Part shown: positions 1-10,534 of the stretch, in pieces
Position numbering within the stretch: position 1 is the stretch's first letter
How the letters are laid out: each line of letters begins with the position of its first letter
Assembly: GCA_950295325.1 (NCBI GenBank)
Contig: OX485804.1
Span: forward strand, 43,402,001-43,450,428
Origin: Polytrichum commune
Lineage: Eukaryota; Streptophyta; Polytrichopsida; Polytrichales; Polytrichaceae
Direction of reading: 5' to 3'
DNA: 48,428 nucleotides
Position numbers and translations under genes: made by a program
Notes under the pieces: model-generated
Seen by the model: the letters and a program-made list of their open reading frames with translations, nothing else
The model's database searches: none
What the model was told of the DNA's origin: nothing

Positions 1-1112
1 AGCCCTTGATCCAAAGAGGGCTTAGGTCATTGGTTGGCCTAGCCAACTACTACTGCAACTTCATTCGAGATTTTTCTAGGACCTTGTCCGACTTGTTTAA
101 CGACCGGATATCCCAAGAGAGGGATGAACCTTGTCACCAAGCCCTTTGAGGAGCTTAAGAGCAAGTTTTTTTTTGCCACCCGTGTTCAAGTTCGCGGAAT
201 TTGACAAACCTTTTGAAGTGTATATGGGGGCGAGTAGCTTTGCGATTGACGGATTGTTGATGCAAGATGGATGGCATTGCATATGAGAGCATGAAGCTCG
301 ATGATTGTCAAATGAGACGGCCTACTCATGAGAAATAACCACGGGTAAATCACTCTAAGACATTTTTGTGCACCACATGCGGCTGGGTTTTTTTTTGTTT
401 TGGGGCTATTTACCTTTAAGGGCTGAATTAAAGCTTCCCCATAATTACTTAAATTTCAAAAATGGCCCATTTCTTTGCACCCTTCCATTACTTATATTGT
501 CCAAGTCACTGTAATTTTTTGTACTTTATATTCCTTTTAACGACGGCGTGTTCTTTTTTCATCCATTTTGGATAGATGGAAATCCCAATTATCATCCATC
601 CCCGTGAGTCCTAAACCCATTTACATACCATACTAAACATACCTTCTAGGATCCTTATCTTCAGCCCCTATATTAATTTTACAAAAAAATAATGGCCCAC
701 ATTTTATGTCCATCTAACTTACTTATAATGGGATTGTCTACATTTAATGGCCCCTTCATTATTTGGAATTCCTTTATAATTTTTATTTCAAATGATTTTA
801 ATCCTCTCTATATTATGCCGCACGTCGTTTTTAAAATGCACTAAGTGATCTACCTGTGGAAATAACTCTTTGCCATAGTGCATTGCTTGGAGACGTGACA
901 ACACTACTTTGGTTGCACAAGACCAAGGTGTACACGGATAATCTGTACTTGAAGTATTTTGTGACACAAGTGCAAGTGAGCGCCAAGCCATTGCGCTGGC
1001 ACGGTACCTTGGCACTTATGAAGGTGGATTTCATGCACAAATTGGGCCGTGGCAACGTGGTGCCAGATGCGCTAAGTAGACGGGAAGAGTCCCAAGCAAT
1101 GAGCACCATTTA
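1..1112 (+). pseudogene. gypsy pol remnant: RT C-terminus and RNase H
   Basis: Translated fragments read GLANYYCNFI near position 38, then FDKPFEVYMGASSFAIDGLL near 200-260, matching the RT thumb and start of RNase H of gypsy elements. The frame changes between about 100 and 180. The RNase H part stops at 339, where a hAT-type element is inserted, and resumes at 859. After the insertion, in-frame TAA and TGA codons stand where family members carry sense codons, then a frameshift leads into an open stretch at 886-1112 with KVYTDNLYLKYF and LGRGNVVPDALSRREE, the conserved end of gypsy RNase H. The gene is non-functional. The RT catalytic motif would lie before the window. Confidence 0.85.
340..858. 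mobile_element. hAT-type non-autonomous element inside gypsy RNase H
   Basis: The ends are CACGGGTAAATCACT on the left and, reverse-complemented, CACAGGTAGATCACT on the right, so about 15 bp of TIR with similarity continuing inward. An identical 8-bp sequence, GAAATAAC, flanks both sides at 332-339 and 859-866. An 8-bp target duplication is the hallmark of the hAT superfamily. Removing the element and one duplication restores continuity of the RNase H sequence. No transposase is encoded. The ends resemble those of the 410-bp elements at 17895 and 42140, although the interior differs. Confidence 0.85.
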
Positions 1113-1375
1113 AATCTTGTGGCTAATGTTTACTGGTGAAGAAAACTTGTGATGCAAGAAAAAAGAAGGGTACGTTAACTACCCCAAAGCACAAAGGCTT
1201 CTAGGTGAGCTTTGCAAGGGCAAGGCGCTCAAAGAGGTCAAGCTAGTGGACGAATTGCTCTAGCATAGGCAAAGTCGGGTGTATATACCATAAGGCAAGT
1301 TGAGGCTATTGGTTTTCAAAGACAAATAACATGTCCCATTGTCCGCCATAGGGGAGAAAAAAACACCACAATAGA

Positions 1376-2210
1376 GTGGTGTCAAAGAGGTACCATTGGT
1401 CGTGCATGAAGGAAGATAGCCCACTTTGTCAAGGCTTGGGTGGATGCCAAGTGAACCGAGCTTCTTACCAAAAGCAAACCAACCTCTTGCAACCATTGCC
1501 TAACCCGCCGGAGCCATGGCATAGTATGTGCATGGACTTCATCCCAAGTTTGCCGGAGTCACAAGGGTATGATGCCATGTTGATGATGGTAGATTGGTTT
1601 GCCAAGTTGGCACACATGGTGCCCATTGTGGGAACCACAACCGCATTGGAGACTGTATAGGCCTTTCTCAATGGATGGTGGTGGCACCATGGGTTGATGA
1701 GAGTGATTGTGTCGGATCGAGATCCAAAGTTCACAAGTGCAATTTGGAGGCACCTCTTTAGGAAGGTTGGAACAAAACTAAGGTTTAGCATGGCCTTCCA
1801 TACCCAAATGGTTGGGAAAACAGAGTGTGTGAATGGAGTCTCAAACCAATACTTGAGGAACTTGGTGGGTGCAGACCAACGAGATTGGGCGGACTTTGTG
1901 GGTCGAGCGGAGTTTAGTTCCAATCTATCCACGCACTTGGCGACCAAGGGGTCGTCTTTCGTGGTGGCTTATAAAGGAACCATATTTTGCCTCAACACGG
2001 TGAGGAACATGCCAATGTGGCAATATTTGAAGCCCCTTTGAGTTGGAGTAAAACAATTAGGCATTATATGCGGAAACTTATGGGCAAAAGTAGAACCTCG
2101 CTATATAGGGTTGAAAAACCAAAAAACTCAATTGACCACTTCCATTACAAGTCTTTGACCGCTCGCAAAGTGGGAGCGTTGTGTAGAAGGTAGAACATTA
2201 GATTGCTCCT
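1376..2210 (+). pseudogene. gypsy integrase remnant
   Basis: This is the integrase core that joins retrotransposon cDNA to the host genome. The DDE residues are visible and in one frame: Asp in SMCMDF (codon at 1535), Asp in VSDRDPKF (1715) and Glu in KTECVN (1823). The only interruption between them is a TAG at 1658-1660. Upstream (1141-1375) the zinc-binding region is poorly preserved and out of frame. Downstream of about 1950 the C-terminal domain is frameshifted, and I see no clear chromodomain. It is inactive because of the stop and the frameshifts. Confidence 0.85.
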
Positions 2211-2313
2211 AGTTGATAAAAAAAAATGTAATGAAAGAGGCATGAGAAACAATAAGATTAAAATAAGGCCACAACGTTGATCAGAGAGGGATCCCTCATT
2301 GCTTGTATGAATC

Positions 2314-2329
2314 AAGGGGGGAAAAAAAA
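2314..2329 (+). other. polypurine-tract-like run
   Basis: A 16-base purine run of AA, six G and eight A follows the decayed integrase. Gypsy elements prime plus-strand DNA from such a tract just upstream of the 3' LTR. It is followed by a short CAAA repeat (2330-2345) rather than an obvious LTR start, so the assignment is tentative. Confidence 0.35.
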
Positions 2330-2345
2330 CAAACAAACAAACAAA

Positions 2346-2820
2346 GCAAGGAGAGCCTACACTTTGGCTAAGGTGAGTGCCAACTTGATGGGATTTGGTG
2401 ATTTTGTCATCATTTCATCCACGATCATGTTCCTTACCTATGAAAAATAACACCATATTGCCTGAAAGAAAAGGCTAAATCATACTATTTGGATCACAAC
2501 TCAATTTCTCATAAAATTAATAGGTTAAATTCTATGACTTACCTATATAGGAACTTCCATATGGTGGGATTTTCTGATGAGTTTGTTACACATGCGTATA
2601 GGTCAAAATATGAGTGTATTTCACTTCTTTTTTGAAATTTGAAAACCAACAAGAACATGCTTTGTCTCTATAATACCCCCAAGAACTTGAGGTTTGCAAA
2701 GGACTCAAACTCTGTATTTAAGTTCGGCTACCTTGAATGAACTTCCCATTGACCATGTGGACTCAGATAGTAATTGACCTCGATCCTTGTGCAACTAAGG
2801 GTCCAAGGGCACTTCTCAAT
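2346..2820. other. stretch without recognised gene
   Basis: AT-rich sequence between the gypsy remnant and a TIR element. It could hold a decayed LTR, but no second copy is in the window to compare with. I see no open reading frame or repeat that I can support. Confidence 0.4.
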
Positions 2821-2874
2821 TAAGGCTTTGGTTAGAGGAAGTAAACTCTCATACTAGTTATATTGTGCCCGCAC

Positions 2875-3539
2875 CGTACCAGAGTCCGGGAAGTTTTTGA
2901 AGCCTTAGTGGCTAATTGCCGGTAGTTGCTACGAAGGGTCGGATTTTTTCCAATTTACATCGGCAAGAGCCGGTCTTTTGTAAAATTAATCGGCCAATTA
3001 CCTATATTTTCATATTTTCAGTGGCCACTATCCGATTAAATGGAATTCATATCGGCACTAATTGTTTAAAAAATGTATGAAAAGTTATTAGAAATCATTT
3101 CTTAGTACAAAATCTTGAATAAGTGAAAAGAAAGGCATGTTCAAAACTTTAAATTTGAAGAGTTAATATCCTTGGTAGGAATTGAACCTAGCAATGCCTT
3201 CACTGCTTGAAGGCCAAGGGTCCCCCAATTCTTCATAGAAGCAATTGGATTTGGTCATGGAAAGGTTGCATAATTCAACAAGTCTAAGGTTTAGGGTACT
3301 TCCTCAAGTGCATCATCAGATGCCCCAGACAAATAGGGCTCTGGATGCTTCTGACTAAAATCCAGTAACTCACAAGAAGAATCGGCTACATTTCCGGGAC
3401 ATTTTCTGGTCCATCGGCTAATTGCCGGAGGATTGAAATTACAGTCGGATTGCCATCCGATGGTTGGAAATTTGGACCGGCCATGAGAAGAAATCCATCG
3501 GCTGATAATGAACTAGCCGTCGGTTTTCCCCGAACATAG
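2875..3539. mobile_element. hAT-like insertion in the left end of the family A element
   Basis: Sequence that is continuous in the sister copy at 23600 is interrupted here by 665 bp, bounded by the identical 8-mer GCCCGCAC at 2867-2874 and 3540-3547. The ends are weakly inverted: AGAGTCCGGG near the left, and CTATGTTCGGGG when the right is reverse-complemented. The interior is rich in CGGC and GCCG words such as GGCTAATTGCCGG at about 2911 and 3418. The 8-bp duplication suggests hAT, but the poor TIR match makes that an inference. Confidence 0.6.
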
Positions 3540-3926
3540 GCCCGCACTACCTTGGTTAAGAGAATTAGCTTACATATGAGGTAGCTAACCTATATGAGAG
3601 CTAATCTATCTCACAGTTGCACCATCTAATTAAAATTAAGATGTAAATAAGAATCATTAAACTAGATGTTAGTTGGCTTTTAGGACCTTGCTTTCGTGAA
3701 GATATCTTAACTCATACATGTCCCTAATGCTTACTAACTTTTACAAATGATTAGTCAAAATCTTCTCTTGCCCGCCTCTAACACAATATTCATTAAAATG
3801 AGAGTTTTCCAGTGAATTGAGAGTACATAAAGCAAACTATTTATCCAAGAATGAAATGAAAACCACTGGAAAGTTGTAGAGTACAAGTAAAAAAATAACA
3901 TTTGATTTTCCGCCGTAAATTCCGCC

Positions 3927-4332
3927 GTAGTTTCCATTAAAATGAGAGTATGTTAAGCTGGGAAATCGACTCATTTAGGTCGACTCAACTTAAATTGACA
4001 ACATATTGTCCTCATTTAGGTTGACTCAACCTAAATTGACTAACATATTGTCCTCATTTAGGTCGACTCAACCTAAATTGACTAACATATTGTCCTCATT
4101 TAGGTCGACTCAACCTAAATTGACTAACATAATTGTCCTCATTTAGGTCGACTCAACCTAAATTAACAACATAATGTCCTCATTTAGGTCGACTCAGCCT
4201 AAATTGACAACATAATGTCCTCATTTAGGTCGACTCAACCTAAATTGACAAAATATTGTCCTCATTTAGGTCGACTCAACCTAAATGTGTCGATTTCCCA
4301 ACTTAACATACTCTCATTTTGATGGAAACTAC
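3927..4332. mobile_element. 406-bp TIR element carrying a palindromic tandem array
   Basis: Near-perfect inverted ends of about 50 bp run from GTAGTTTCCATTAAAATGAG inward to GGGAAATCGAC on the left. The mirror image at 4281-4332 differs at only a few positions. The core is filled by eight copies of a 41-bp unit. No coding capacity. It lies inside the family A element, and the sister copy at 23840 lacks it, so it arrived later. I found no clear target duplication. Confidence 0.75.
3970..4287. repeat. Eight-copy 41-bp tandem repeat, each unit a hairpin
   Basis: The word CATTTAGGTCGACTCAACC recurs eight times at intervals of about 41 bp, with small differences between copies. Each unit is itself nearly palindromic: TTTAGG, a 9-base centre, then CCTAAA. 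The array therefore has both tandem and hairpin symmetry. Confidence 0.9.
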
Positions 4333-4566
4333 ACGTCTGAAGTATAATCTAGTATTTATCAACCTAACATGACTTTTAGGTGTCCAAATGGCCAATATTA
4401 TTTTGAGAGGATCCCACTCTCTCAAAATATTGAATATCGTGTTCTCTCATTTTCCCCATTTCTTCTCCATTTCGCTATGAAGTGGACCACACTATTTCTT
4501 ACATCATCCTAATTTAGCATACACTTTAAGCAAAAAAAATACCAAACTATCACTATCAATATTCAG

Positions 4567-4603
<37 letters not shown>

Positions 4604-4629
4604 TGAATAATAATAATAATAATAATAAT
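4567..4629. repeat. Compound microsatellite (CTA)n then (AAT)n
   Basis: A run of about 12 ACT/CTA triplets (4567-4603) is followed by eight AAT triplets (4606-4629). It lies in the right half of the family A element. Confidence 0.95.
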
Positions 4630-4925
4630 GGTGTGGGCCAGAACATTACAAAGTATCATAATTAGTGTCACGTTCAGAACTTGGGCAAGTTGAGAAAAAC
4701 TTTAGTTAATCAACTTGAACTCTTCTCTTAAATTGGTCAACCTTTGGTTAGTGGAAACAAAGATGTGCAGGCATGCGGGTGTGCGATCAATTAGCTAGCA
4801 TATGAGTTAGGTTACTCTCACTAACTCATTTGTTAGCTGACTCTCCTCACTAGGTGGTGCGGCCATGGTTTTAGTTAATTATAATTTTGATTAGCTAATT
4901 CTCTTAACTAGGTGGTGCAATTTGA

Positions 4926-5508
4926 CCCTAAGATGGATGCACCTATTATTAAAAACAATCAAGCATCTTGATATAATTGAATATTTGAGAACAATATCAA
5001 AATTATATGAGCACATTAGCATATGAGAAATATGTGGGCCGAGTTTGTTATCTTGTAGAGATGCGGTAAATTTCAACTAATGTGATGGAATAAGTCATGA
5101 AGAAACACATATGCAACCATCACATTTGGCATGATGGAGAAGGTAAGTTTAAAGGGCATGGATTTCGGTTCCTTGAAAAGGGCACTAATTGTACTCAAGC
5201 GCTCATCTCCCAATTATCAGAAATAGGTTGACCATGCTATGAATATAGATTGGGAGAGAATCTTGCATTTTGAAAACTTACAAAGAATTTCAGAACCTAA
5301 AATAAAGTTATAATTTTTTTTAAGTTAAATGTTATGATATCAATTTTCAGACACGTGAGAAATCACCTCGATATCACACTTACACTTCACTTATGAGAAA
5401 TTGATCATATGCTAATGTGCTCATATAAGTTAACGGAAATAGGTATGTCTACTCTAATGGGATTTGTGATATGCTTTTGTACTCTATTCGTGAAATTTCA
5501 TCTTTGGG
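4926..5508. other. stretch without recognised gene
   Basis: AT-rich intergenic sequence with only short chance reading frames. I see no repeat match to other parts of the window. Confidence 0.4.
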
Positions 5509-5525
5509 AAAACTCGGCGCAGTTG

Positions 5526-5745
5526 GTCCGAGATGACCCTAAACTACCGGATGATGATGGAGAGATACCCAAATCTCAAGGACGAGGTTGGCGGTTCAAA
5601 TCCTGGCTGTGAAATCTCCCCTCTCTTGACCGAAAACTTGCCAAGTGGTCAACTGCCTCCTGTGCTTTGGCGATGGCCTGTCGGCATTTGTCTCCAAAAA
5701 AAAAATTAAATTAAAAAATTAAAAAATTAAAAAATATATATATTT
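5526..5745 (+). mobile_element. SINE-like retroposon with 17-bp target duplication
   Basis: The 17-mer AAAACTCGGCGCAGTTG occurs at 5509-5525 and again at 5746-5762. Between them lies a 220-bp body with a perfect RNA polymerase III B box, GGTTCAAATCC, at 5593-5603, a possible A box, TAAACTACCGG, at 5540-5550 (41 nt upstream), and an A-rich tail from about 5696. The combination of tRNA-like promoter, A-rich tail and long target duplication is typical of SINEs. The perfect duplication argues for recent insertion. Confidence 0.8.
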
Positions 5746-5762
5746 AAAACTCGGCGCAGTTG

Positions 5763-6340
5763 TTTGTAGTTTTGATCGAGGGTGAGTCCAATCTTGGGTC
5801 CCAAGGTAGACATTCATTGAAATAATCAAGTACTTGATTCTTGAATGACGAGTCATGAAACATCCTAAAATGAGGAGCCCTTTCAACTCTAAATGGATGA
5901 CTCTTTCTCAAAAGAGGTATGTTTTAGCACAAGATTTTTAGGTGTACATTACACCTCTTGTTGTACCCTGCTTTAGTTGCATGCACACTTCATGATTTGT
6001 GAAAAGAACACATCTAGAGTAGTTACTTGACTGCATTGATTCTCAAAGTATTTACGATTAGGCTTTTTGTCATGTTACCCTTCAAGGCTCTTTCCCTAAT
6101 TAATGTTTTTTTCGCAATATGCATGGATTGCATGGATTGCATGTCTTACCATCAAATGCATTAGTAGTTTTAAAAAAAGTATTTTTGTCCAAATTTACTT
6201 ATTACCTTAAACCTAGTTACTCATGCTTTCTTTGTGTATTCTACATCCTAAACAATCAAAACTTCAACATCAATATACTAGTTTGCTAACCATGAAGAGG
6301 GCAAGGACCAAAAACAAAGTATTGTCTCCTCATAAGTGGA
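5763..6340. other. stretch without recognised gene
   Basis: Intergenic sequence with a short GCATGGATT duplication near 6120-6142. No reading frame or repeat that I can assign. Confidence 0.4.
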
Positions 6341-6343
6341 TAA

Positions 6344-6835
6344 GGGCCACTTCACACATGAGACTAAGAGCCCGTGACCATTACACTTCAAGCACTCTTA
6401 TTGGTGGAAAAGGCAGAGCCGGTCCAAGTTCGTATCGTGAGGGTAACCAACAGAGTATGTGACTGCAAGATGGAAGTAAAGGCTACATGGATTCTTACAT
6501 GGCATCAAATGGATCATGTTTCATGGTCACTTGGATTATTTTCAAAAACCACCTCTTGGAGGTGGGTCTAACACAAAACCGGGAGACCATGGTACTCCGA
6601 ATGTTCACAACCGTTGATTTATTCTAATTTATCACGTGTGAGGACCCGCATGAATAGAAATTCATTGAAATAGCATTTGATTGAAGACCCGGTCACATAT
6701 GACTTCACACTAAATTTCAAGATCCATGACTACACCACATGATTTTGGAAGTGCCTTGGAACGGCCTTTGGACACTTTCTTTTGGGCTCTCACAATTTCA
6801 TGGTCACGGCTCTTGGCTTGTGTGTGAAGTGGCCC
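6344..6835. mobile_element. PIF/Harbinger-type MITE, copy 1
   Basis: The ends are GGGCCACTTCACACATGAG on the left and GTGTGTGAAGTGGCCC on the right, mirror images over about 38 bp including the inner GAGCCGTGACCAT word. TAA flanks both sides (6341-6343 and 6836-6838). A 3-bp TWA target duplication with G-rich TIRs defines PIF/Harbinger (Tourist-like) elements. Length is 492 bp with no transposase. The same internal sequence appears inverted at 20772-21243. Confidence 0.85.
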
Positions 6836-6944
6836 TAAGGTGAGGCTATGTAGTTCAGACTCTGCAAAATGCATGGGACTTGGGACTTTGCCTTTGACAC
6901 TAAACTATGGCACCCCCAAGTCCCATGAAATCCATTCTTTCCCC

Positions 6945-7048
6945 ACTTCTTGTGCACTATTAGGGCCCATAAGGGGACTTTCACGTCTCTTCTTGGATTT
7001 TGCAAAGTGGGACTTGGGACGTGCTTGAGACATAGTGTGAAGCAGCCC
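6945..7048. mobile_element. Possible fragment of a second Harbinger-like MITE
   Basis: The right end CATAGTGTGAAGCAGCCC followed by TAA (7049-7051) resembles a Harbinger terminus. A convincing left partner is not visible, and the sequence between 6839 and 6945 does not mirror it. Treat this as a possible solo end. Confidence 0.3.
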
Positions 7049-7052
7049 TAAG

Positions 7053-8500
7053 ATATGGAGGCCATGAAAGAGAAATAAGGGGAGGGTGGATCATAAAAAG
7101 GAGTTCAAACAATGTGGAGGTTGCTATAAGACAATGTCAAGAGGAATTTCTCATTTGATTTTGTTGTAAATAGAGAATGATTATACTCATATGGAAGCAC
7201 TACACCGTTTATGATATCTAGTGTCTTTTACTATTCAAAGTTACACAATGCTATAAAACTATTTACTAGAGATCTCAACTTTTACCAACAAAGGTGAAAT
7301 TGGTTGTTGGACATTATAGAACATGAACATCTTTACTTGGTCAAAACTTACATGAACATGTCAAAAGTTATAGCATTGCGTAACTCCGATAGCAAGTAAC
7401 ACTACATACCATGAAGGATGTAGTCTAAGACAAATTGATAGAATTTTGGTGACTAGTGGGCTCAACTTGTGTGACGTTCCTTTCAAGTATAAAGTATTGT
7501 ATGCACAAGAGTTGAAGAGTTTTAGCCAATATGCATATTATGGGTTGCCCCTTGATACATGGTAAGATGTAGCACCCTCCTTTCATAAGGTATGCTTGCC
7601 TTTCAATTTTTTCTACTTTAGCATGAGATGTGTGAGGTATTTGACAACTATTTGGTGTATTATTTTCATTATAACTTTCAATAATTGAGGAGGGCATTTG
7701 TAGTGCTCTCTAGCTGTGTGATGCTTTGGTGGTGTGTTTATCCTTTGAATCCTACAGGGGATAATGTTCTTGTAATTCACTCAAACCATGAGCATTCATT
7801 GGGTATTAAATACTCCCATTGTTTACATGTGAAATTTGATTTTTGTAACATATATATTAAGCTTTTGAAAAAGGTAGCTTGGAAATATTTCAATCTTGAT
7901 CATTCAAATGTAAATAGCTTAAAGTATATATGCCACAACAACATTTCTATTGCTCTACCTCTTGTTTTTGTAAACCCATTAAGTCTTAGCAAGAGGGAGA
8001 CAAGGCCTTGGCAAGTTCTAACTCAACCTTGTTCTCAATTGTTTCATTCTTCATTTCTAGTCATTCCCACATTACTATTTCAAATCCCTCCAAACTAAGG
8101 CATCAAACTTCCGCAGCAAATCTCGTAATTAAGAATGAACACCATAAAGACATGCATTATAATGAGAATAGATTTGTGTGCTCAAAATATAGTAATACAA
8201 TTGTTGAGGACTATAAGATCACTTACATTTTAAAATTATTATATTGAAAATTGAAAATTGAAAATTTAGTATTTATTATTAGTAAAGTAATTAATCAAAA
8301 AGTAAATATGAAGTAAGAAACTCACTTTGACCTCTAAATTATCCACAATGGCTAACCAAAATGAGACACTTCCCGATCCAATCCAACAATACACAATTGT
8401 CCATGGAGTTGAAAGTGCCTACAATAGGCCCTCGTACCTTAGTCTAAATGAACACCCACCTCTCTATTGAGATGGATGTGTCTTAAATGGTTACTTCCCC
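7053..8500. other. stretch without recognised gene
   Basis: The longest frames are 137 codons on + (7685-8098) and 90 codons on - (7425-7697). Neither resembles a known family, shows a domain, or has a plausible gene context, and I take both as chance. A short AAAATTG tandem lies near 8245-8265. Confidence 0.4.
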
Positions 8501-8504
8501 TAAC

Positions 8505-8870
8505 TACCCCACTTCTCCTAGGATTTGAAGCGCACAATTTAAACAAGATGGTAAGCAAATCCAAATCAAGACTATGGATACTTTCCTCATAGTTTTCAGA
8601 GCTTAAATGAATATCTCGTTCATTATTAATGTGAAGATATTCTTGTGCTCATCAAATGGTTACATAGGCCCCCCCAAAAAAAAACCCGATAATATTATTG
8701 TTGACCCTAGAATGGTAACCATGCTTTGAGCACATGGTCCAATCTCTTTTGAACACATGTCTTTTTGGTATCCATTCTTGGATCACACCTAATCATATAC
8801 CACACAAAAATAGGTGTCCAATTAAGAAAAGTAACTTAAAATTAGGCACACCAAAAGGAGAACCCATTTG
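8505..8870 (+). repeat. Dispersed repeat family B, copy 1
   Basis: Begins with a CCCACTTCTCCTAGGAT-like word and ends near TAGGTGTCCAATTAAG. Landmarks shared with the copies at 10535, 12290 and 13230 include GAGCACATGGTCCAATCTC, CATTCTTGGATCACACC and the TTATTGTTGACCCTAGAATG region. About 370 bp, no coding potential. It lies downstream of the CNGC gene, in the same strand orientation as the copies inside the gene. No TIR or poly(A) tail was identified, so the class is unknown. Confidence 0.75.
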
Positions 8871-8937
8871 GCATGCATGGTAATAATAGCTCTTTGCAAC
8901 AAATGATGGATTGGATTATAAATTTACACTCTTACAT

Positions 8938-9345
8938 CTGCCAGAGCCACACTAATCTGGAGGCCCCAGGCTAGATCATATCTTCATTCGGCTGGGTCCT
9001 GCCCCTCCCACGCCTCCTTCATTGCCCAATCACCATGTCCGCACCTACATGGGAACTCTTCCTCGTTGGGAACCAATGTGACAATACCCAATCAAAATTA
9101 CAAATATTCGAGTTGACATCACTTTCATTATATCCAAGTTATTTGATGGAGTTCCTTCACATGCCGAAGGAGCTTAATGGCTTAAGTGACCAGCTATTGT
9201 CACATTGGTTCCCAATGAGGAAGAGTTCCCACACAGGTGCGGGCAAGAAGACCAGGCAGTGAAGGAGGCGCAGGAGGGGTGGGGCTCAGCCAAATGAAGA
9301 TGTGATCTAGCCCGGGGCAATCTGGAGTAGCCAGAATTTGGCACA
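8938..9345. repeat. Long inverted repeat (fold-back), arms about 155-160 bp
   Basis: The left arm (about 8938-9095) and right arm (about 9191-9345) are reverse complements with scattered differences. For example, GGGAACCAATGTGACAATA on the left mirrors TATTGTCACATTGGTTCCC on the right. The spacer is about 95 bp. The arms are GC-richer than the surroundings. This could be a fold-back or MITE-type element. No target duplication was found. Confidence 0.8.
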
Positions 9346-9349
9346 CGGA

Positions 9350-10490
9350 AATTAGGCTCCTGTCCACATAAAACAACATGACCTTGAAAACACAATAATG
9401 TTCTTGCCCCCCAAAAAAATGCATCATCAGCTTGTAGCAAGCATTCTGATTAGGCCTGCACTCTCCAATCCAACCACAAAAATAACAAGAAAACGGTAGA
9501 ACCGTGAGGCTCTGTCCTTTACTATGAAAGACTATAATTGTAGTTGTCCACTTTGCTCATGTCAATACATGGTTATTTACTATACTAAACCTCACTTGGA
9601 TTTTGTGCATCTTCTTCTCAAATGCGGGTCAAGAATTGAAGCTACTCATTTATCACCCAAAATTTTTAAAATAAATAATCAAGAACTGCCGAAATAACTA
9701 TAGTTAACTAGATTTCTTTCAATGCATTTTAGGGAGCAATCATCTCTCTCTCTCTCTCTCTAAACTATAGTTAACATCCACATTAGATAAAGTGGACCAA
9801 AAATAACAAGAACAAGTAACGTCCAAGTGTGAACGCAAAGTGGTTAGGAAATTTGCTCTTGAAACGAAGAAGTTGATGCATAGTCTCTATCCTACAGACA
9901 GAGCCAATAAAAATTTGCACCAACCAGACAATTTATAAATCATATGATGTTCGTGGATGTGTACAAATACGACGTGATTTCTAGTAATTAGGTTTAGATA
10001 CTGAACCAGCTAGTCTGTTCTCAGTAGTAATAATAATCGGCTATGGTACATTCGTCATATAACCCACGAGCTCAAAGTTACAAAACAGAGCACAGTATAT
10101 ACTTTGACAAATGGGAGCTGTTGGTACCTAGAAAAGCAATGGTGGGGGGTATTGCTGACATTTCTAACCCTAAAATATTTTACCATCTCCAACATGATTT
10201 GTGAACCGGTTTGACATTAAAAAAAAAATTAAATCAAGTAGCCAAGATCAGATAAAAGCCAATAAAGGAAGTCTTGTGGATTGGGTCCTTTTTCTTTTCG
10301 GCCCAAAACTGCGAGTGCCTCTTCTCTCTTTTACAATCCCCTCCCGCCCGTAGAAGCATACGGATGTGTTGCAATAAAAGCAATCTCGTGGGTGCCTGCA
10401 ACTGCAAATCCAAAAACACAACTTTCAAAATGCACTCGAGAAAGAACAATAATTGGTTAATGAAGTGAAGATTGGGTATATATGATCGCA
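9350..10490. other. stretch without recognised gene
   Basis: Intergenic sequence 3' of the CNGC gene. It holds a (CT)n microsatellite at about 9743-9762. The frames at 10234-10491 show no known domain. Part of it could belong to a long CNGC 3' UTR, but nothing in the sequence proves that. Confidence 0.35.
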
Positions 10491-10534
10491 TAGGCCGCCC
10501 CTCCCCAAGAGCGGGCCAAAACGGACACTTTTAG

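Larger units (their letters stand above)
1..2329 (+). mobile_element. Ty3/gypsy LTR retrotransposon, 3' part, decayed
   Basis: The window opens inside the pol gene of a gypsy-type retrotransposon. In order it shows the end of reverse transcriptase, RNase H, and integrase, followed by a purine run resembling a polypurine tract. That domain order (integrase after RNase H) is the one known for Ty3/gypsy. Several frameshifts and in-frame stops, plus a 519-bp DNA transposon insertion, show it is dead. I could not recognise a 3' LTR after the purine run, so the right boundary is uncertain. The 5' part lies outside the window. Confidence 0.85.
2823..4920. mobile_element. Large TIR element, family A copy 1, with nested insertions
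   Basis: The left part (2823-2874 and 3548-3780) and right part (4440-4920) match the copies at 23565-25335. The core near the left end reads GGTTAAGAGAATTAGCT and the right end carries its inverse, AGCTAATTCTCTTAAC, then TAGGTGGTGCAA. All family copies share internal landmarks such as GTGGACCACACTATTTCTTAC and ATCATAATTAGTGTCA. No transposase frame is seen, so it is non-autonomous. A 665-bp element and a 406-bp element sit inside it, along with microsatellites. I could not fix a target duplication, so the superfamily is open. Confidence 0.7.

Noticed and set aside
1465-1947. 160-codon - strand frame
   Set aside because: Antisense to the integrase remnant with its DDE residues.
3970-4287. 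CRISPR-like array
   Set aside because: Units are contiguous with no unique spacers and the array lies inside a plant TIR element.
7685-8098. 137-codon + strand frame
   Set aside because: Hydrophobic and Cys-rich without any domain, no gene context, and AT-rich composition like its surroundings; taken as chance.
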